Shown here: one piece after another, positions 28,938 through 37,965 of the stretch
How positions within the stretch are numbered: the stretch's first letter is position 1
How the letters are laid out: each line of letters starts with the position of its first letter
NCBI GenBank assembly: GCA_030145625.1
Contig: JAQYVF010000013.1
Location: 1-64,000, forward strand
DNA from: Desulfocapsa sp.
Lineage (GTDB): Bacteria > Desulfobacterota > Desulfobulbia > Desulfobulbales > Desulfocapsaceae
DNA: 64,000 bases
Direction: 5' to 3'
Program-made: the position numbers and the translations under genes
Notes under the pieces: generated by a model
Told to the model about the DNA's origin: nothing
Database searches by the model: none
Seen by the model: only the letters and a program-made list of their open reading frames with translations

Positions 28938-30341
28938 TCACTTGCCAAGGCAGAACTGTTCAAAGATAACGTCCAGGACATCTTCAGTGGTAGTGATGCC
29001 GACAATGGCGTTGAGTTGGTCCAGACAGTCCTGGAGATCAATGGCCAGCAGGTCACTGGTTATCCCTGCCTGCAGCCCTTGACGGAGTCTGGTGGCAGCA
29101 TTGTGAGCCCGCAGCAGGGCATCCTTGTGTCTGATATTGGGAGCGCACCCCTCTTCTTCCCACTGCTTCCTGTCGCCTGTGACAGTGGTAAAAACAGCAT
29201 CTTTTAACTCCTCTATACCAAGCTGTTGTTTTGCAGAAATTTGAATGAGACCTTGGGACTCTTCTAGTGTCCCAAGAGAGGCAATATCCGGTTGCTGGTC
29301 GGCAAGGTCAATTTTATTGCTAACCAGGAGCAGAGGTTTGTGCCTCACAGTGGTGAAGAGTTGCCTATCCTCTTCCGTCATTCCTCTTTGCGCATCCAAC
29401 ATAAAGAGGACAAGATCAGCCCTGTCTATCTGTTTTCTGGCACGCTCTATTCCCAACTCTTCCACTTCATCCGCACCCTGGCGAATACCGGCAGTATCGA
29501 CGATCCGCACCGGTATCCCGTGAATATCAAGGTATTCCTCGATGGTATCACGGGTTGTACCGGGAATAGCAGTCACCAGAGCTCGTTCTTCCTGGAGCAA
29601 TGTGTTGAGGAGACTGGATTTTCCAACATTTGGCAAACCTACAATGACCACGGAGATACCATCACGGAATATCTTACCCTGATCAGCCTGTCGCAAAAGA
29701 CGTTCTAATGGAGCAAGAACTTCATCTGTCACTTCGCCAATAAGAACAGAATGATCTATGATCTCCACGTCCTCGTCAGGAAAATCAATGGCTACCTCGA
29801 CCACAGCCCGCATCCGCACAAGCGAACTGCGAAGGGTATCGACCCGACTGTAGAGACTGCCGCCGAGTTGATCCAGTGCCAGATCCATTCCCTTTCTGGT
29901 TCTGGCGGAGAGGATATCGATGACTGCTTCGGCTCTGGTCAGGTCAATCCTACCATTTAAAAAGGCGAGCTTGGTAAATTCTCCAGGATCGGCCAGACGT
30001 ACACCACGGGATACCAACAGTTCCAGGACTCTCTGGAGTACAATAAAATTTCCGTGACAATGGATTTCCACCACATCCTCACGGGTGTAAGTCTTTGGTG
30101 CAGCCATAAAAACGGCCAGCACTTCGTCAAGAATCTTTTCTCCCTGGGGGTGGACGATATGCCCATAATAGAGACGATGACTGTCAAAAGAACAGCTCGT
30201 ATTCCGGGGACGGAAAATGGCCTGCAGAGAGTGCAGAGAATGAGGCCCGCTCATACGAATAACCCCTATCCCTCCTGAACCGGGAGGTGTTGAGATGGCT
30301 GCAATGGTATCGTTTTCCATGATGGCGCCGTAAGAATTCAT
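28938..30341 (-). CDS. mnmE: tRNA uridine-5-carboxymethylaminomethyl modification GTPase
   Basis: With MnmG it modifies the wobble uridine of several tRNAs. 467 residues: an N-terminal folate-binding domain (DTIAAISTPPGSGGIGVIRMSG), an inserted G domain (GLPNVGKSSLLNTLL, TTRDTIEEYL, DTAG, SNKIDL) and the conserved C-terminal CLGK. An ATG seven codons in could be the true start. It is the last gene of the rpmH-rnpA-yidD-yidC-jag series. Its partner mnmG lies 16 kb away on the other strand. Confidence 0.95.
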   Translation of the reverse strand: MNSYGAIMENDTIAAISTPPGSGGIGVIRMSGPHSLHSLQAIFRPRNTSCSFDSHRLYYGHIVHPQGEKILDEVLAVFMAAPKTYTREDVVEIHCHGNFIVLQRVLELLVSRGVRLADPGEFTKLAFLNGRIDLTRAEAVIDILSARTRKGMDLALDQLGGSLYSRVDTLRSSLVRMRAVVEVAIDFPDEDVEIIDHSVLIGEVTDEVLAPLERLLRQADQGKIFRDGISVVIVGLPNVGKSSLLNTLLQEERALVTAIPGTTRDTIEEYLDIHGIPVRIVDTAGIRQGADEVEELGIERARKQIDRADLVLFMLDAQRGMTEEDRQLFTTVRHKPLLLVSNKIDLADQQPDIASLGTLEESQGLIQISAKQQLGIEELKDAVFTTVTGDRKQWEEEGCAPNIRHKDALLRAHNAATRLRQGLQAGITSDLLAIDLQDCLDQLNAIVGITTTEDVLDVIFEQFCLGK

Positions 30342-30472
30342 TATCTGATGAGTCGAATTCTCATCCAGGATTCAACTTTTCACGAATCTCTTCTCAACAA
30401 GTGGAGGCCAAAAAAAAGAAACCCGCTCTAGGAGTCTGTCCGAGAAATCCCTATTCTCAGACAAGCCCTAGC

Positions 30473-31483
30473 TCAAGAGTTCCCATTTCCCTCAGGTTTG
30501 TTCCCATTTCCCTCAGATTTGATCCCTTTTCCCCGTTGCCCTCTCCCCCCGGAACGTTTGCTGCCTCCGGATTTTTTCCCTTTTCCAGGTTTATAGATGA
30601 GAATTTTTTTAAACAGACCGTCACCCACGCTGCGGGAACGTATCTCCTTATCATCCTGAAGGGCAACGTGAACAATTCGCCGCTCTGAAGGATTCAGAGG
30701 GGGGATGGCCTGGGTCTTTCCATTTTCCTTCACCAGGCTAGCAAGCTCTTTTGCCCGCGCCATCAATTCTACCTTTCGTTTTTCCCTGAAGTCACCAACA
30801 TCGATGGAGAGACGGACCTTTTCTTCGATCTTTCTGGTAATCAGTTTTCTCAGGATATACTGCATCGAATCAATAATCTTGCCATCCTGGCCGGTGAGCG
30901 CCTCTTCATGCTCTCCGTTGATACGACAACGTACCGTGGACCCATCGAGTTCTGCTGTTACCTCGGATGGAAAGCCCATCAGACGAAGCAGCTCGGAAAG
31001 CTCCTGCCGTACCGTTTCAACACTTTCCGCTCGAATTTCAGTCAAGGCGTTCTGCGGTGTATGTTGCTTATCTTTAGGCTCTTCGACCTTAGGTTTTGCT
31101 TCTTGCTCAGTCTCATCCACAACTTCCGCAATCGACTCAGTGGATTTTTGTTCCACAACGGCTTCAGCTGTAGGCTCAGAGATGGACTCTTCCACAACTT
31201 CAGGTACAGGCTCGGAGGAAAGCTCTTCCACAACGGTTTCAGCTGCGGGCTCAGGGGCAGCGGGAACATCCGCTTGTACCTCATTAACCACAGAATTTGC
31301 CGCAACCTTAACCATGGCTCTGATATGGGCTTTCTTACGAATAAGCCCGAATACCCCCATGGATCCAATCTCAACAACTTCTATTTCAAGTTCTTCCTGA
31401 GGAACCTGTAACCTTTTACAGGCCACCTTAATTGCATCCGTTACTTCTTTACCGTAAAAATCTTTTTTCTTTCCTGAAGACAT
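30473..31483 (-). CDS. jag: RNA-binding protein Jag / KhpB
   Basis: 336 residues: an N-terminal Jag_N domain (about 1-55), a long acidic linker rich in Glu, Val, Pro and Ser with loosely repeated EVVEE/EPVPE units (about 65-140), and a KH domain (about 190-235, with GQDGKIIDSMQYILRK). An R3H domain follows (about 255-305, PLNPSERRIVHVALQDD), and a very basic Gly-Lys-Arg tail ends in repeated EGNGN. It binds RNA near the YidC insertion site. An inverted repeat at 30437-30463 in the short gap before mnmE could be an attenuator. Confidence 0.92.
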   Translation of the reverse strand: MSSGKKKDFYGKEVTDAIKVACKRLQVPQEELEIEVVEIGSMGVFGLIRKKAHIRAMVKVAANSVVNEVQADVPAAPEPAAETVVEELSSEPVPEVVEESISEPTAEAVVEQKSTESIAEVVDETEQEAKPKVEEPKDKQHTPQNALTEIRAESVETVRQELSELLRLMGFPSEVTAELDGSTVRCRINGEHEEALTGQDGKIIDSMQYILRKLITRKIEEKVRLSIDVGDFREKRKVELMARAKELASLVKENGKTQAIPPLNPSERRIVHVALQDDKEIRSRSVGDGLFKKILIYKPGKGKKSGGSKRSGGRGQRGKGIKSEGNGNKPEGNGNS

Positions 31484-31605
31484 TGCTATTCCTCATGAAG
31501 ACTGTCAACATTGAAGAGAGCAAATCCCTTCAATGATGACATAGTATATTAGTTGACCAGGGACTGAAACCTTGGCAAAACCTGAAACTGCAAGGAGTTA
31601 CAGGT

Positions 31606-33261
31606 CTACATTTTCTGGCGATTAAGCAGCTGCTGCTGCAAAATAGCAAGCAGATTATTAACAAACCAGTACAGGACCAGGCCGGAGGCAAAATTGACAA
31701 ACATAAAGGTAAAGAGGATAGGCAAAAAGAGCATTATTTTGGCCTGAGTAGGATCTGCAGTGGTCGGGGTCATTTTCTGCTGCAGAAACATGGACCCACC
31801 CATCAACAGGGTCAACACCGGGATCCCTCCCAAATATGGAATATCAATACCGATGGGGAGCCGGTCCGGGGCCGATAAGTCAGTAATCCAGAGCATGAAC
31901 GGCGCATGACGCAGCTCAATACACATCAGCAAGACCTTATACAGGGCAAAAAAGACTGGTATCTGCAAAACCATGGGCAGACAACCACCCAGAGGATTCA
32001 CCTTGTAAGTCTTATACAGGTTCATTACTTCCTTGTTCATCCTGGTGGGATCGTTTTTGTATTTTTCCTTGAGCTTCACCATCTTGGGCTGCAATTTCTG
32101 CATATTCTTCATGGACTTCAACCCCTTTTGGGTAATAGGCCAGAAAATTGCTTTAAAGATGATGGTCACCAGAATAATGGCAATACCGTAATTTTTGAAG
32201 ACTCCGTAAAAAATATTAAGCAGCCAGAGGGTGGGTTGAGCGATAACATCAAACCAGCCAAAGTTAACGGCCTTATAAAGATTTGAACCCACAGATTTCA
32301 AAATATCGAGTTTTTTGGGACCGAAATAGAGCTTGTAGGTGTAGACTTTTTCTTCTCCCGGCTGCAGAGTATCAAGAGTACTGCTCACCTTCATGCGCAC
32401 GCCCTCTTCACCAAATTTCTGCATGGTTGTGGAGGCAACACTGTCACCCTGAGGGATAATTCCGCACATAAAATAGGTCCCCTCATAGGCGGCCCAGTCC
32501 ATCCGCCCGTCAACAGTCATAGGACCGTCTTCGTAGCCGCCGACTTTAACTTCAGTGAGGGATTCATTCATGTAGTATGCAGGGCCGATAAAAAGGAACT
32601 GACTACCAGGTCCTGTCTCCCTGAATGGTTTATTGGACTGATGGAGTTCAGCAGCTCCCTGCAATACGCCGGAAGAGATATTCTTGACCCGGACAGCGAG
32701 TTCCATGACATAACTGTCCCTATTGAAGGTATAGATCCTTTCTATATCCAGACCATTCCCTTGTCCCTTCATCACCAGACGGCCTGTATTTTCGGCAAAA
32801 GCTACCTCGGTGGCACCTGTCTCATAAAAGGTATTAATAGGGACAACACTGCCCCAGGAAAATTCCAAGGGCAAACCATCCTGATCCCCATCCACCTTGA
32901 CCAGTTGCATACCAGGAGAATCCTTATCCCCGGTCTCTTTATAGTCTTTCAGGACAAAGCTCTTCACAGCACCACCATCTTCTGAAAGAAGTGCTGTATA
33001 CACATCTGTGTCCACGGTCACTGTCCTGGCCTCACGATCAGGACGTTCCATCCCCTCTGCAACAGCCCGGGAGGGCTGAGTAGCCGCTGCAGTGACGGCA
33101 GCCTTCTTTTCTGACTCTACAGCACCGCTAACACTCTCTGTCTGCACTCCACCATTTTCCTCAGCGACCTCAACCGGACCAAACCCCACAAAAAAGTACT
33201 GATATCCGATAAGAATCAGGAAGGAGACAATAATTGCTAAAAATGTTCTATAAATATCCAT
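31606..33261 (-). CDS. yidC: membrane protein insertase YidC
   Basis: Inserts membrane proteins, alone or with SecYEG. The 551-residue Gram-negative form has an N-terminal signal anchor (LAIIVSFLILIGYQYFFV), a periplasmic beta-supersandwich domain of about 300 residues (for example DRDSYVMELAVRVKN), and a C-terminal five-helix core. The core has LKSMKNMQKLQPKM, PLGGCLPMVLQIPVFFALY and a final LVLYWFVNNLLAILQQ. The form indicates a diderm host. It is transcribed with yidD upstream and jag downstream. Confidence 0.96.
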   Translation of the reverse strand: MDIYRTFLAIIVSFLILIGYQYFFVGFGPVEVAEENGGVQTESVSGAVESEKKAAVTAAATQPSRAVAEGMERPDREARTVTVDTDVYTALLSEDGGAVKSFVLKDYKETGDKDSPGMQLVKVDGDQDGLPLEFSWGSVVPINTFYETGATEVAFAENTGRLVMKGQGNGLDIERIYTFNRDSYVMELAVRVKNISSGVLQGAAELHQSNKPFRETGPGSQFLFIGPAYYMNESLTEVKVGGYEDGPMTVDGRMDWAAYEGTYFMCGIIPQGDSVASTTMQKFGEEGVRMKVSSTLDTLQPGEEKVYTYKLYFGPKKLDILKSVGSNLYKAVNFGWFDVIAQPTLWLLNIFYGVFKNYGIAIILVTIIFKAIFWPITQKGLKSMKNMQKLQPKMVKLKEKYKNDPTRMNKEVMNLYKTYKVNPLGGCLPMVLQIPVFFALYKVLLMCIELRHAPFMLWITDLSAPDRLPIGIDIPYLGGIPVLTLLMGGSMFLQQKMTPTTADPTQAKIMLFLPILFTFMFVNFASGLVLYWFVNNLLAILQQQLLNRQKM

Positions 33262-33289
33262 GCTATTACCAAGTTAAGAAATGACGCTC

Positions 33290-33733
33290 TTACGATGTCA
33301 GCGTCTGGGTATTACTACACTTCTTTCTTCCTCTTTTCGGGCCACATCCCCCCTGACACCCACTTCCTGAGACAGGCGGTACAGGATCATAGCCTCCCTG
33401 ACAAAAAGGCTGGCATCGTACAATACGACCAAGAGCCAACAATAGTCCACGCCAGGTACCATGGGTCTCAATGGCCTCAATGGCATAGCAGGAGCAGGAA
33501 GGAGTAAAACGACAACTGGGGGGAAGAAACGGAGAAAGGAAATAACGATAGCCGCGGATCAAACCGAGGCAAATCCTCTGTATCAACAGACGAACCTTCG
33601 ATGGAGAAGAAATATTCACAGCAGACAGAACCACGGTCTTTTCACTGTAGTCCTCACACAATTCATTAGGGAATGATCCTGTCGCACGTTCACGCTTCGA
33701 CTCGTTCATCCCGGCAAAAGAGCCGGGATTCAA
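33290..33733 (-). CDS. yidD: membrane protein insertion efficiency factor
   Basis: The conserved YidD core (LIRGYRYFLSPFLPPSCRF, PSCSCYAIEAI, then GLLLALGRIVRCQPF) is followed by GGYDPVPP and a Cys- and basic-rich tail (GCQGGCGPKRGRKKC). The 147-residue frame starts at a TTG overlapping the rnpA stop; an ATG at 33709 or an internal start would give a length nearer the usual 70-90 residues plus extension. It sits in the invariable place between rnpA and yidC. Confidence 0.9.
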   Translation of the reverse strand: MNPGSFAGMNESKRERATGSFPNELCEDYSEKTVVLSAVNISSPSKVRLLIQRICLGLIRGYRYFLSPFLPPSCRFTPSCSCYAIEAIETHGTWRGLLLALGRIVRCQPFCQGGYDPVPPVSGSGCQGGCGPKRGRKKCSNTQTLTS

Positions 33734-34062
33734 GTTTCAAGTTTTGCCACAGAGGAAGAAATCTCAGCAGGTGTCTTGAGGAGGAAATCAGGACGGACGG
33801 CAAAAACAATGTCAGCACATCCGGGATAAAGAGCTCGGTGTAAGCGAAAGGACTCACGAATAATCCGTTTTATTCGGTTTCGCTTGACTGCCCCTTTAAG
33901 CTTTCTGTGAATGCTGATGCCAATCCTGTTGTGTCCCAGCTCATTGGAACAAAAGATCAGGGAAAACCCTTTTCCACGATAACGTTTTCCCTGCCTGTAG
34001 ACTTTTTCAAACTCCCGGCCCTTTCGTACCAGAGCAGTCTTCGGGAGCTTAAACCTCGGCAA
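33730..34062 (-). CDS. rnpA: ribonuclease P protein component
   Basis: 110-residue basic protein that helps RNase P RNA mature tRNA 5' ends. The RNR signature appears as KGAVKRNRIKRIIRESFR, and IGISIHRKL precedes it. The start is TTG at 34062, five bases after the rpmH stop, and the stop overlaps the yidD TTG. Such spacing implies strong coupling to rpmH. Confidence 0.93.
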   Translation of the reverse strand: MPRFKLPKTALVRKGREFEKVYRQGKRYRGKGFSLIFCSNELGHNRIGISIHRKLKGAVKRNRIKRIIRESFRLHRALYPGCADIVFAVRPDFLLKTPAEISSSVAKLET

Positions 34063-34067
34063 CGTTA

Positions 34068-34205
34068 TCAGGCGGAAAGACGCTTACGCCCTTTTGCACG
34101 ACGAGAATTCAGGATTGCACGACCGGCACGAGTACTCATGCGGAGGCGGAAACCGTGGGTACGTTTACGTTTGAGATTACTTGGTTGAAAAGTACGCTTA
34201 CTCAT
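34068..34205 (-). CDS. rpmH: 50S ribosomal protein L34
   Basis: A very short gene found by reading the minus strand: 45 residues beginning [19 protein letters not shown], with [19 protein letters not shown] and ending KRLSA. This matches L34 from end to end. AAGGAG precedes the ATG. It opens the rpmH-rnpA-yidD-yidC-jag-mnmE series. Confidence 0.95.
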   Translation of the reverse strand: MSKRTFQPSNLKRKRTHGFRLRMSTRAGRAILNSRRAKGRKRLSA

Positions 34206-34600
34206 TATTCACTCCTTGCCCACACAAAAGAGGCAGATTTCCATTATAGTTTACCGGTTCTTATTATATCTAACAGAGATTCGCTGCTGTTCCCGGTCTT
34301 CCTTACCTTGCCCAATCTTTCCACTGAATCTCACTATTCGCAAGGCACAAAATCAAGAAAAGAGTAACATTAACCATATTCGCCTGCCAGTGTCAAACAT
34401 TTTCGTTTGTCCTGTTCAATAGCACCTTGCACAAGCCCCCCCCCCTGTGCTAATGTTTTTTTGAAGGCTAGGCAAGATAAAGATTCAGGCCAAAGGCTCG
34501 TTAACAAGTTGCAATAGTGTAGCTGTCAATACCTCCCTGAAACAAATTAATATGACCTTACTCTATTGCCTGCTCTTCAGCCTACACCCCTCAAACTATT
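34206..34600. other. divergent intergenic region rpmH / methyltransferase
   Basis: On the minus strand a TATAAT at 34243-34248 lies about 40 bases before the rpmH ATG and is a good -10 candidate; a matching -35 is weak. A C10 homopolymer occurs near 34436-34445. No DnaA-box cluster or origin-like AT tract was seen although rpmH often lies near oriC in other bacteria. Confidence 0.45.
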
Positions 34601-35428
34601 ATGAAGCCAAAAATCACCTACAACGATCTCGACTGGCATAGCCTATGGCAAAATGCCCGCGAACAAAAATCATGGACGGCCAAAGGCCCTGCCGACTGGG
34701 ACAAAAAAGCCGCCGCCTTCGCTGCCAGAAACAAAACATCTCCCTATGTCAAGCTGGTTCTACAACGCTTACCGCTTGACAAAGATATGTCCATCCTGGA
34801 TGCCGGCTCAGGGCCTGGAACCCTCACTATCCCCCTGGCCCGACAAGTCCGGTCAGTTACCGCCCTTGACTACTCCCTCGGTATGCTGAATGTCCTGGAG
34901 AAGCAATCCCAAAAACAAGGCCTGAACAACATCACCACTGTCCATGGCTCCTGGGATGACGATTGGAAAGAACTGGGAATCAAACAGCATGATATCTGCA
35001 TAGCCTCTCGATCATTAGGTGTTGACAACCTGAGGGCTGCCCTGCGCAAGCTCAACTCCTATGCCCGCAGCTTCGTTTTTATTGCTGACCGGATCACCCC
35101 TACTCCCTTTGAACCCGGTGCCTTTCGTGCCGTTGACAGGCCTTTTCGCTCCGGCCCAGACTATATCTATACAGTCAACACCCTTTACAGTATGGGGATC
35201 CACCCCTGTGTCGATATCATCAGCCTGGAAACCAAGACCTCTTTTGACTCCATGGAAGCAGCTCTCGAATCCTACCGCTGGATGTTTAAGGACCTCACCG
35301 CAAAAGAAGAGGAAAAACTTCAGGAATACATCCTCAGTAACAGCCTGCCTGACGACAACGGCAACATCATCGTCAACCGATCACACCCGCCTCGCTGGGC
35401 CTTGATCTGGTGGAAAAAAGAAGATTAA
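34601..35428 (+). CDS. class I SAM-dependent methyltransferase
   Basis: 275 residues with a Rossmann methyltransferase core: motif I ILDAGSGPGTLTIPLA (about residues 65-80), acidic motif II VTALDYSLGML and a motif around DICIASRSLGV. The N-terminal 50 residues are Trp- and Lys-rich (LDWHSLWQNAREQKSW), and the C-terminus ends PPRWALIWWKKED. The substrate is unknown. It runs into trkH with eight bases between them, so the two may be cotranscribed, but no functional link is obvious. Confidence 0.8.
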   Translation: MKPKITYNDLDWHSLWQNAREQKSWTAKGPADWDKKAAAFAARNKTSPYVKLVLQRLPLDKDMSILDAGSGPGTLTIPLARQVRSVTALDYSLGMLNVLEKQSQKQGLNNITTVHGSWDDDWKELGIKQHDICIASRSLGVDNLRAALRKLNSYARSFVFIADRITPTPFEPGAFRAVDRPFRSGPDYIYTVNTLYSMGIHPCVDIISLETKTSFDSMEAALESYRWMFKDLTAKEEEKLQEYILSNSLPDDNGNIIVNRSHPPRWALIWWKKED

Positions 35429-35436
35429 AATCAGTT

Positions 35437-36894
35437 ATGCATTTTTCCTCTATTGCCCATGTCATTGGAGTGTTGCTTATTGTTACCGGCAGCTCCATGT
35501 CGCTGCCCATAGCCTGTTCTTTCTATTATCAGGAAAACGATCTTCACTCTCTCCTTTACTCCGCTCTCATCACGCTTGGAATCGGGATCCCCATCCACCT
35601 GATTTTTCGAAAAAACAATGAATTAAACATCAAGGACGGCTTCATCATTGCGGTGACCGGCTGGATCTTTGTATCAGCTTTTTCCGCCCTGCCTTTCATG
35701 CTGCACGGGTCAATTCCTTCTTTCACCGATGCCTTCTTTGAAATGATCTCCGGTTACACAACCACCGGGGCTACCATTCTCACAAATATTGAAGCACTCC
35801 CCCATGGCCTGTTGTTCTGGCGAAGCCAGACGCATCTCCTCGGAGGAATGGGGTTTTTGACACTTGCAATCATCTTTCTCCCCAATGGAATGGGAGGGTT
35901 ACGTCTCTTTCGGGCCGAATCAAGCCCGGGCCAGGTCATCACCAAGGAAAAGTTCAAGCCCCGCAACCGGGACACCATGGTCAGGCTCTGGTGGATTTAC
36001 ATTGCTCTCAATCTCATCCAGATCGTACTGCTATGCCTGGGCGGGATGCCGATTTTCGACTCCCTCTGCACCGCCTTCGGTACTGTCTCGACATCCGGAT
36101 ACTCCACCAGAAATGCAAGTATCGGTGCCTACAACAGTGCTTATTTTGATTGGGTTATCACCATCTTTATGATTCTTGGCGGACTAAGCTTTGTCCTTCT
36201 TTACCAGGTAATAAGAGGAGACCTCAAGGTCCTGAGAATCAACACCGAACTCCGCTGGTACGCAGGATTCATTCTCTTCTTCTGCGGCGCAATCACTCTG
36301 ATCCTCTGGACAAACGGTACATACACCAATATCTTTGATGCCCTCAGGTACGGAACATTTCAGGTAACGTCCCTTCTCACCACCACAGGTTTCGGTACCG
36401 CCGACTATGAACAATGGCCCCAGTCGGCCCAAATGCTGCTCTATATGGTATGCTTTATTGGGGCCTGTGCCGGTTCCACAACCAGCGGTATAAAAGTCGT
36501 CCACTATGTTATCATCTGTAAGTATATGCATGCCTCTATACGGAAGATGTTTTTTCAGCCTATGGCAGTTGCTTCAATCAGGCTCAATGGTCGAACAATT
36601 GATGACAACATCATAAGCCTTGCCCTCTGCTACTTCATAATCAATATCGTCATGGTACTGATCGGCGGCTTTATCATGACACTCACCGACAACATGGACT
36701 ACACCACAGCCATGAGTTCGGTTATTGCCTCATTAATGAATATCGGCCCCGGCTTCGGGGATGTAGGGCCTTCTGAGAATTATGCTTTCATTTCAAACAT
36801 TGGCAAATGGTTTCTCTCCTGGAATATGCTGGTTGGACGCCTGGAGATGTTTTCTGCTCTGGTGATATTCTACCCTTCGTTCTGGAAAAGATAA
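35437..36894 (+). CDS. trkH: Trk/Ktr-type potassium uptake membrane protein
   Basis: Inner-membrane potassium translocation subunit of 485 residues with four pore loops: SGYTTTGATILTN, TVSTSGYSTRN, TSLLTTTGFGTADY and a final NIGPGFGDVGP. ATG at 35437 is chosen since upstream codons overlap the methyltransferase and are not family-like. The regulatory NAD-binding subunit trkA lies 7 kb downstream on the other strand, beyond the hydrogenase operon. Confidence 0.93.
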   Translation: MHFSSIAHVIGVLLIVTGSSMSLPIACSFYYQENDLHSLLYSALITLGIGIPIHLIFRKNNELNIKDGFIIAVTGWIFVSAFSALPFMLHGSIPSFTDAFFEMISGYTTTGATILTNIEALPHGLLFWRSQTHLLGGMGFLTLAIIFLPNGMGGLRLFRAESSPGQVITKEKFKPRNRDTMVRLWWIYIALNLIQIVLLCLGGMPIFDSLCTAFGTVSTSGYSTRNASIGAYNSAYFDWVITIFMILGGLSFVLLYQVIRGDLKVLRINTELRWYAGFILFFCGAITLILWTNGTYTNIFDALRYGTFQVTSLLTTTGFGTADYEQWPQSAQMLLYMVCFIGACAGSTTSGIKVVHYVIICKYMHASIRKMFFQPMAVASIRLNGRTIDDNIISLALCYFIINIVMVLIGGFIMTLTDNMDYTTAMSSVIASLMNIGPGFGDVGPSENYAFISNIGKWFLSWNMLVGRLEMFSALVIFYPSFWKR

Positions 36895-37124
36895 AATTAC
36901 CCCATCAGCTCTCCAGCCAAAACCTCCAAACTCATTAAAATTACTCTGCAAAAACAAAAGAACCAAAAAAACAATATAGAACAACCTCTCCCCCGGAACA
37001 ACCTCCCTGCAGTCCCGAAAGAATATTATTATTTTACAAAGTCGGACACAGTTACATTCATTGTTTCTATAAAAGATCGAAACCTTCATCTTTTAAACGA
37101 ACTCCATTTTGCTGACTTTACCTG

Positions 37125-37218
37125 CCGGAGTGGATTTATCCGCGAACAGGACTTGGCTCGGTCCGCTTGCCTAAGCTAGCTGCGTGGTGGCTCTGTTCGC
37201 GACTGAAGTTGCTTCTAC
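37125..37218. repeat. REP-like inverted repeat pair
   Basis: CCGGAGTGGATTTATCCGCG (37125-37144, continuing to 37147) and the oppositely oriented GTTCGCGACTGAAGTTGCTT (37195-37214, continuing to 37218) match the two repeat types alternating in the array at 61.8-62.4 kb. The consensus resembles the GTAGGAGCGG...CCGCGAA type of REP sequences of other Proteobacteria (from memory). Confidence 0.7.
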
Positions 37219-37740
37219 ACATAGAACTGGAACGCTCGTTGTTGAGTTGTCGCTAATATTATAGTTTTAGCATGGTTCCAAAACCGGTTATTGCAGGTCC
37301 TGCTGGACTTTCAATCTGCGAAATCAACCCCACAAACTTCAAGTCGGTGCTTATTTAGTAAAAAAATGTGCCGTCTAATTGACGTATATAAATTTAAAAT
37401 TTGCCATCCGCTAAATTACATGCATACAATACTTTGCGGCAATGATACTTTGAAGAACGTCACAACAAGTGAAACAGAGTCCTTGAATTGCCTATTAACT
37501 TTCCAGACAAAACGATATGCTCAATATATTATTATTTCATTAACAATCTAATAGCTGCATCGAGACACACTTCATTATTATCGGCAATTGAGGCAAATGG
37601 ATATCCAGTAATTTAAAAATTTCATTCCAACTCCTTTTCTCTTTTTTTCAAAAATAAATTCTTTTGCACAGTATTGTGCGTAATGTGCACACGTACTGCA
37701 ATCAATACCATTTTTTACCTTCCACACGACACTCAACCCA

Positions 37741-37787
37741 CGCGCAAAGTATTTTTTTTGTGCAAAGCATAAAAAAAATGTGCAAAG
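37741..37787. promoter_or_regulatory. phased TGTGCAAAG direct repeats upstream of hybO
   Basis: CGCGCAAAG (37741), TGTGCAAAG (37759) and TGTGCAAAG (37779) repeat with spacings of 18 and 20 bases, about two helical turns, separated by T- and A-tracts. They lie about 180-225 bases before the hydrogenase small-subunit start. The arrangement suits an activator or repressor binding array; the protein is unknown. Confidence 0.4.
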
Positions 37788-37965
37788 CCCTTGCAATGAT
37801 ATTCTGTTTAGTCATATAGTAATAATAATTGATTCAGAAAGGTGCCTCCCTGACGTTTCCAGGTGAACAGGCCCCCTTCTTTTCAAGCTAATTAAAAACG
37901 CAACGATCACTGACGTGCTGTACGCATGAATGCACAGCGCTAACTGGAAAACAAGGAGGTAGCTG

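Larger units (their letters stand above)
36895..37965. other. 1.07-kb intergenic region upstream of the hydrogenase operon
   Basis: An AT-rich stretch without a believable gene. It holds a REP-like repeat pair (37125-37218) and a row of three CGCAAAG/TGCAAAG motifs (37741-37787) annotated separately. The final 180 bases lead into hybO, whose Shine-Dalgarno (AAGGAGG) is strong. No clear sigma-70 promoter could be fixed. Confidence 0.5.

Noticed and set aside
34206..34600. Chromosomal origin next to rpmH
   Set aside because: No DnaA-box cluster, no dnaA gene and no repeated AT-rich 13-mers were seen.
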